Of a stretch of DNA of 10,303 bases, positions 7,919 to 10,303 are shown piece by piece (the first letter of the stretch is position 1; every line of letters begins with the position of its first letter). Origin of the DNA: Chromatiales bacterium (lineage in GTDB: Bacteria; Pseudomonadota; Gammaproteobacteria; Steroidobacterales; GCA-2729495); the NCBI GenBank assembly GCA_030614035.1, contig JAUWKW010000030.1:1-10303 (forward strand). The letters run 5' to 3'. The notes beneath the pieces were generated by a model. It had not been told where the DNA came from. It ran no database searches and was given only the letters and a program-made list of their open reading frames with translations. The position numbers and the translations under genes were made by a program.

Positions 7919-9012
7919 TTCTTCTCCTCGACCACGATCTTGGGGAAGGCACCTTTGTATTCCCTGGGCCGCAGTGACAGCCGGCCTGTAGCATAGCGCG
8001 CAATCTCCCGGAATTCCCTAGCCAGATCTTGACTCGTTTCGCGGATGACCGACGGTTCGCCTTCGTCCGTTTCCCGACGCAAGCGAATATCGAGCGGCAC
8101 CCGACCAAGCAGGGGAACGCCCCGCTCCGCCGCCATCCGCTCGCCACCACCTTCGCCGAACAACGGCGTCACGTGACCACAATCCGGGCAGACAAAGGTG
8201 CTCATATTTTCGACGATGCCCAACACTTCCACATTGACCTTGCGAAACATCTCCAGGCCCTTCTGGGCATCGAGCAGGGCAATGTCCTGTGGCGTGGTCA
8301 CGATGATCACGCCGCTTACCGGAACACGTTGGCTCAGCGTCAGCTGAATGTCGCCGGTGCCGGGCGGCATATCGACAATCAGGTAATCGATATCGCGCCA
8401 GCGGGTTCGAAATATCAGTTGCGTTAATGCCTGCGTCACCATCGGCCCGCGCCATACGGTCGGTGTTTCCTCATCGACCAGGCTGCCAATAGAAATCATC
8501 TGCAGTCCGTGGGCCTCTATTGGCTCGAAGCTCTTGCCATCGCGGCTGCGTGGCCTGGCGCCGCTAACACCCAGCATGCGCGGCTGGCTTGGGCCATAGA
8601 TGTCGGCATCGAGCATCCCGACCCGGCCGCCCTCTGCCTGCAGCGCCAGGGCCAGGTTCACGGCCACCGTGGATTTACCCACACCCCCCTTGCCCGACGC
8701 GACGGCGATGATGTTCTTCACCCCCGGCACCGGACTCAGCGTGCCCTGCACCGAGTGGCTCGCGACTTTTGAGTGAATTTTGACGTCGACTTTTGTGACC
8801 TGCGTCACATGTTGTATCGAAGTCGCTATCTCCTCAGCCAGCTGATCAGCATAGCCGGCCGCCGGAAAACCCAGGGTCACCGAGACTTCGAGATGCTGAT
8901 TACGCTCCTGAATCTCCACCGGCACCTTGGCCGATACCAGGTCCGTGCCCAGATATGGGACCACCACCGCCGCCAGGGCGGGTTCAAGATTTTTCTCGGT
9001 ACCGGCAAGCAT
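7915..9012 (-). CDS. apbC: Iron-sulfur cluster carrier protein ApbC (Mrp/NBP35 ATPase)
   Basis: ApbC (also called Mrp) is a cytoplasmic P-loop ATPase that binds and transfers Fe-S clusters to apoproteins. The 365-residue product has an N-terminal DUF59/MIP18-like domain (about 5-85) and a MinD-type ATPase domain. The deviant Walker A motif is [10 protein letters not shown] (106-115), followed by [11 protein letters not shown] (134-144) and D-M-P-P-G-T-G-D (214-221). The cluster-binding C-P-D-C pair is Cys275 and Cys278. The open frame extends to 9069, but the ATG at 9012 gives the family N-terminus and is preceded by a -10-like TACAAT 46 bp upstream. It overlaps dcd by four bases. In many relatives metG is the divergent neighbour; here a HEAT-repeat gene lies on that side instead. 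Confidence 0.95.
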   Translation of the reverse strand: MLAGTEKNLEPALAAVVVPYLGTDLVSAKVPVEIQERNQHLEVSVTLGFPAAGYADQLAEEIATSIQHVTQVTKVDVKIHSKVASHSVQGTLSPVPGVKNIIAVASGKGGVGKSTVAVNLALALQAEGGRVGMLDADIYGPSQPRMLGVSGARPRSRDGKSFEPIEAHGLQMISIGSLVDEETPTVWRGPMVTQALTQLIFRTRWRDIDYLIVDMPPGTGDIQLTLSQRVPVSGVIIVTTPQDIALLDAQKGLEMFRKVNVEVLGIVENMSTFVCPDCGHVTPLFGEGGGERMAAERGVPLLGRVPLDIRLRRETDEGEPSVIRETSQDLAREFREIARYATGRLSLRPREYKGAFPKIVVEEKK

Positions 9013-9264
9013 AATTCGTGACGCGTTTAACAGTATCCAGACCCGCCAAAGCGCGACATTGTACCCCACAGCGTGGGGCTGCCGGCCCCTGAAATCCGGC
9101 CCGGAAGCGGCGTCCCGGCGCCGCCGCCGATCCCGTGTGGATGGCGGTGAAGCAGGACGCAGCCGGGGTCGTGCCGGACTGTCCGCGCTGGACGAATGAT
9201 TCGCTGCAGCACAGGCGACGGTCGCCCGTTATGGCTGTGCGAGGTCTTAGCTGACGAAGGGTTG
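9013..9264. other. Divergent intergenic region with three G+C-rich hairpins
   Basis: This 252-bp gap separates apbC from the HEAT-repeat gene. No convincing gene is present; a 37-codon plus-strand frame (9141-9254) is noted separately. Three close inverted repeats occur: 9064-9069/9073-9078 (6 bp, 3-nt loop), 9081-9085/9096-9100 (5 bp) and 9107-9112/9119-9124 (6 bp). None is followed by a T-run in either direction, so they are not typical intrinsic terminators. Confidence 0.5.
9058..9063 (-). promoter_or_regulatory. Possible -10 element for apbC-dcd
   Basis: The minus strand reads TACAAT here, a five-of-six match to the -10 box, giving a predicted leader of roughly 40 nt to the apbC ATG at 9012. 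No -35 hexamer is evident. The spacer instead contains the inverted repeat at 9064-9078, which touches the box and could be an operator or merely a hairpin. Confidence 0.4.
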
Positions 9265-10303
9265 ATGAAAATATTACGCGCATTGAAGGCGGAACGCACT
9301 GTAGCGATGCTGCTAGCTGAGCCAAACAGCAATACGCCGGCAGCCAAGAAAGCATTGCAAAGCCTGGCGAAGGCCGGACCGGGTGCCATACCGGTCCTGA
9401 TCGATGCCCTCGGTGGTGCAGACAAATTTCAGGTCGTTGGCATGATCGAAGCGCTGACCGAGAAGGTCAGCGAGGCGAACTTTAAGTTTTTTATCGACGG
9501 CCTGAAACATCCAAACCAGCGCTGTGTCGCCGGTGTGGCACGGGCTTTGGCCGAATCGGCAAAATTCAATCCGAACAAGCTGTTCAAGTACCTCACGATG
9601 GAAGATATTTCCAAGTCGGCCATACTGGACGTTCTGCTTGCCCATTCCGAGCGCCTGGACGTCCGCGCGGTACTGAAAGCAGCCTACGACCTCGATCCTC
9701 AGGAAAAGGCGGCCATGTTCCAGCTGGTCGCCAAACTGGCCAAAGAGGACCTGATACCCGACATGATCGGACGCATGGGAGGCAGTGACCAGCTCGCGCG
9801 CGTCCACCTGATTCATATCCTGTCGCGGTTCAAACGTCCGGAGGTAAAAAATGTCCTGCTAGAACAACTGAAGGATACGAACAAGTATATTCGGAAAGCC
9901 GCGATCGAAGGGCTATTGAACATGGACGCCGACGGTATCGATATCGCGCTCGTTTGTTCGCTGTTGCATGACCCGGACTTTGAAGTGCAAGGCAAAGCGG
10001 TCGACCTGGTCATCCATTTGCACCACCCCGATACGGTCAAACACCTGATCGACGCGCTGAAAGACGAGTCCGAATTCGCCCGTCGCTGTGCCGTCGAGGT
10101 GTTAAACCAATTAGCCGACGGCAGCACCATAAAACACTTGCTTGCCGTCGTGGCGGCTGACGACTGGTGGGTTCGCACCCGCGCGGCGGATGCGCTGGCC
10201 ACGCTCGGCGGGGCAACGGTCATAGACGCGGGCCTGATACTGGTCCAGGACGAAGACGAAAACGTCCGGCGCTCGGCCATCGAGATCCTGAATCAGACCA
10301 AGG
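9265..10303 (+). CDS. HEAT-repeat protein, N-terminal part (3' end beyond the window)
   Basis: An uninterrupted plus-strand frame of 346 codons runs off the right edge, so only the N-terminal part is seen. It has no signal peptide or membrane helix and begins M-K-I-L-R-A-L-K-A-E-R-T. From about residue 202 there are five HEAT-type repeats with a period of 31-32 residues, each of the form L-x-D-x-x-x-x-V-R-x-x-A-x-x-x-L, starting near 202, 234, 265, 296 and 327. Weaker helical repeats precede them, for example near 79-99. HEAT arrays form solenoids that bind proteins. I recall gammaproteobacterial proteins with a similar N-terminus that end in a Ser/Thr kinase domain, but nothing in the window shows this. 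The ATG at 9265 has GAAGG 4 nt before it; an in-frame ATG at 9196 is the alternative. It is divergent from apbC. Confidence 0.85.
   Translation, partial: MKILRALKAERTVAMLLAEPNSNTPAAKKALQSLAKAGPGAIPVLIDALGGADKFQVVGMIEALTEKVSEANFKFFIDGLKHPNQRCVAGVARALAESAKFNPNKLFKYLTMEDISKSAILDVLLAHSERLDVRAVLKAAYDLDPQEKAAMFQLVAKLAKEDLIPDMIGRMGGSDQLARVHLIHILSRFKRPEVKNVLLEQLKDTNKYIRKAAIEGLLNMDADGIDIALVCSLLHDPDFEVQGKAVDLVIHLHHPDTVKHLIDALKDESEFARRCAVEVLNQLADGSTIKHLLAVVAADDWWVRTRAADALATLGGATVIDAGLILVQDEDENVRRSAIEILNQTK

Noticed and set aside
9141..9254. A 37-codon plus-strand frame with a C-P-R-W segment, ending 10 nt before the HEAT-repeat gene start
   Set aside because: No Shine-Dalgarno, no family resemblance, and G+C-rich sequence makes short open frames common. 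A leader peptide remains possible but is unsupported.
9196..9264. In-frame upstream ATG that would add 23 residues to the HEAT-repeat protein
   Set aside because: The added segment (Met-Ile-Arg-Cys...) does not look like the family N-terminus as I recall it, and the ATG at 9265 has its own GAAGG. Kept only as an alternative start.
9313..10280. Two long minus-strand frames (9313-9816 and 9813-10280) opposite the HEAT-repeat gene
   Set aside because: Their translations are low-complexity or Ser/Arg-rich with no recognisable motifs, while the plus-strand frame gives regular HEAT repeats.

Overview
The window looks like a stretch of core chromosome from a gammaproteobacterium with fairly high G+C. 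Gene order acylphosphatase / ArsC / WrbA / DUF2069 / Hda / CDP-alcohol transferase / DUF2066 / PurM / PurN / DUF3108 closely resembles what I remember of the purMN-hda region in Pseudomonas and relatives. The Dcd, WrbA and ApbC proteins also resemble the pseudomonad versions from memory. No species can be named. I see no phage, transposon, CRISPR, tRNA, rRNA or toxin-antitoxin signature.

Layout, left to right. Positions 1-225 are very G+C-rich with no recognisable gene but with nested inverted repeats. Two minus-strand genes follow: acyP (226-510) and a small DUF4398-type lipoprotein (564-908). A divergent gap leads to a plus-strand run with one- to four-base start/stop overlaps: arsC/yfgD-like (1058-1408), wrbA-like (1408-2013) and a four-helix DUF2069 protein (2010-2357). 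This run meets the minus-strand group DUF2066 (4805-3663) > CDP-alcohol phosphatidyltransferase (3650-3087) > hda (3046-2354) head-on, with stop codons sharing a CTAG. A short A+T-rich divergent promoter region (about 4806-4892) separates that group from the plus-strand group purM-purN-DUF3108 (4893-7382). The last of these overlaps by 31 bp, tail to tail, with the minus-strand pair apbC > dcd (9012-7352). After a 252-bp intergenic region with three G+C-rich hairpins comes the start of a plus-strand HEAT-repeat protein (9265 to the window edge), which is cut off by the window end.

Functionally, purM, purN and dcd are nucleotide-biosynthesis enzymes; hda regulates replication initiation through DnaA; the CDP-alcohol transferase makes an anionic phospholipid or its precursor; wrbA, arsC and apbC belong to flavin, thiol and Fe-S chemistry. 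DUF2066, DUF2069, DUF3108 and the DUF4398 lipoprotein are conserved envelope proteins of unknown role.

I do not see convincing evidence for a wholly new system. The most worthwhile points are the possible structured RNA at 3-118, the truncated HEAT-repeat protein next to apbC, and the linkage of hda with a phospholipid-synthesis gene. Promoter calls rest on hexamer inspection only and are weak.
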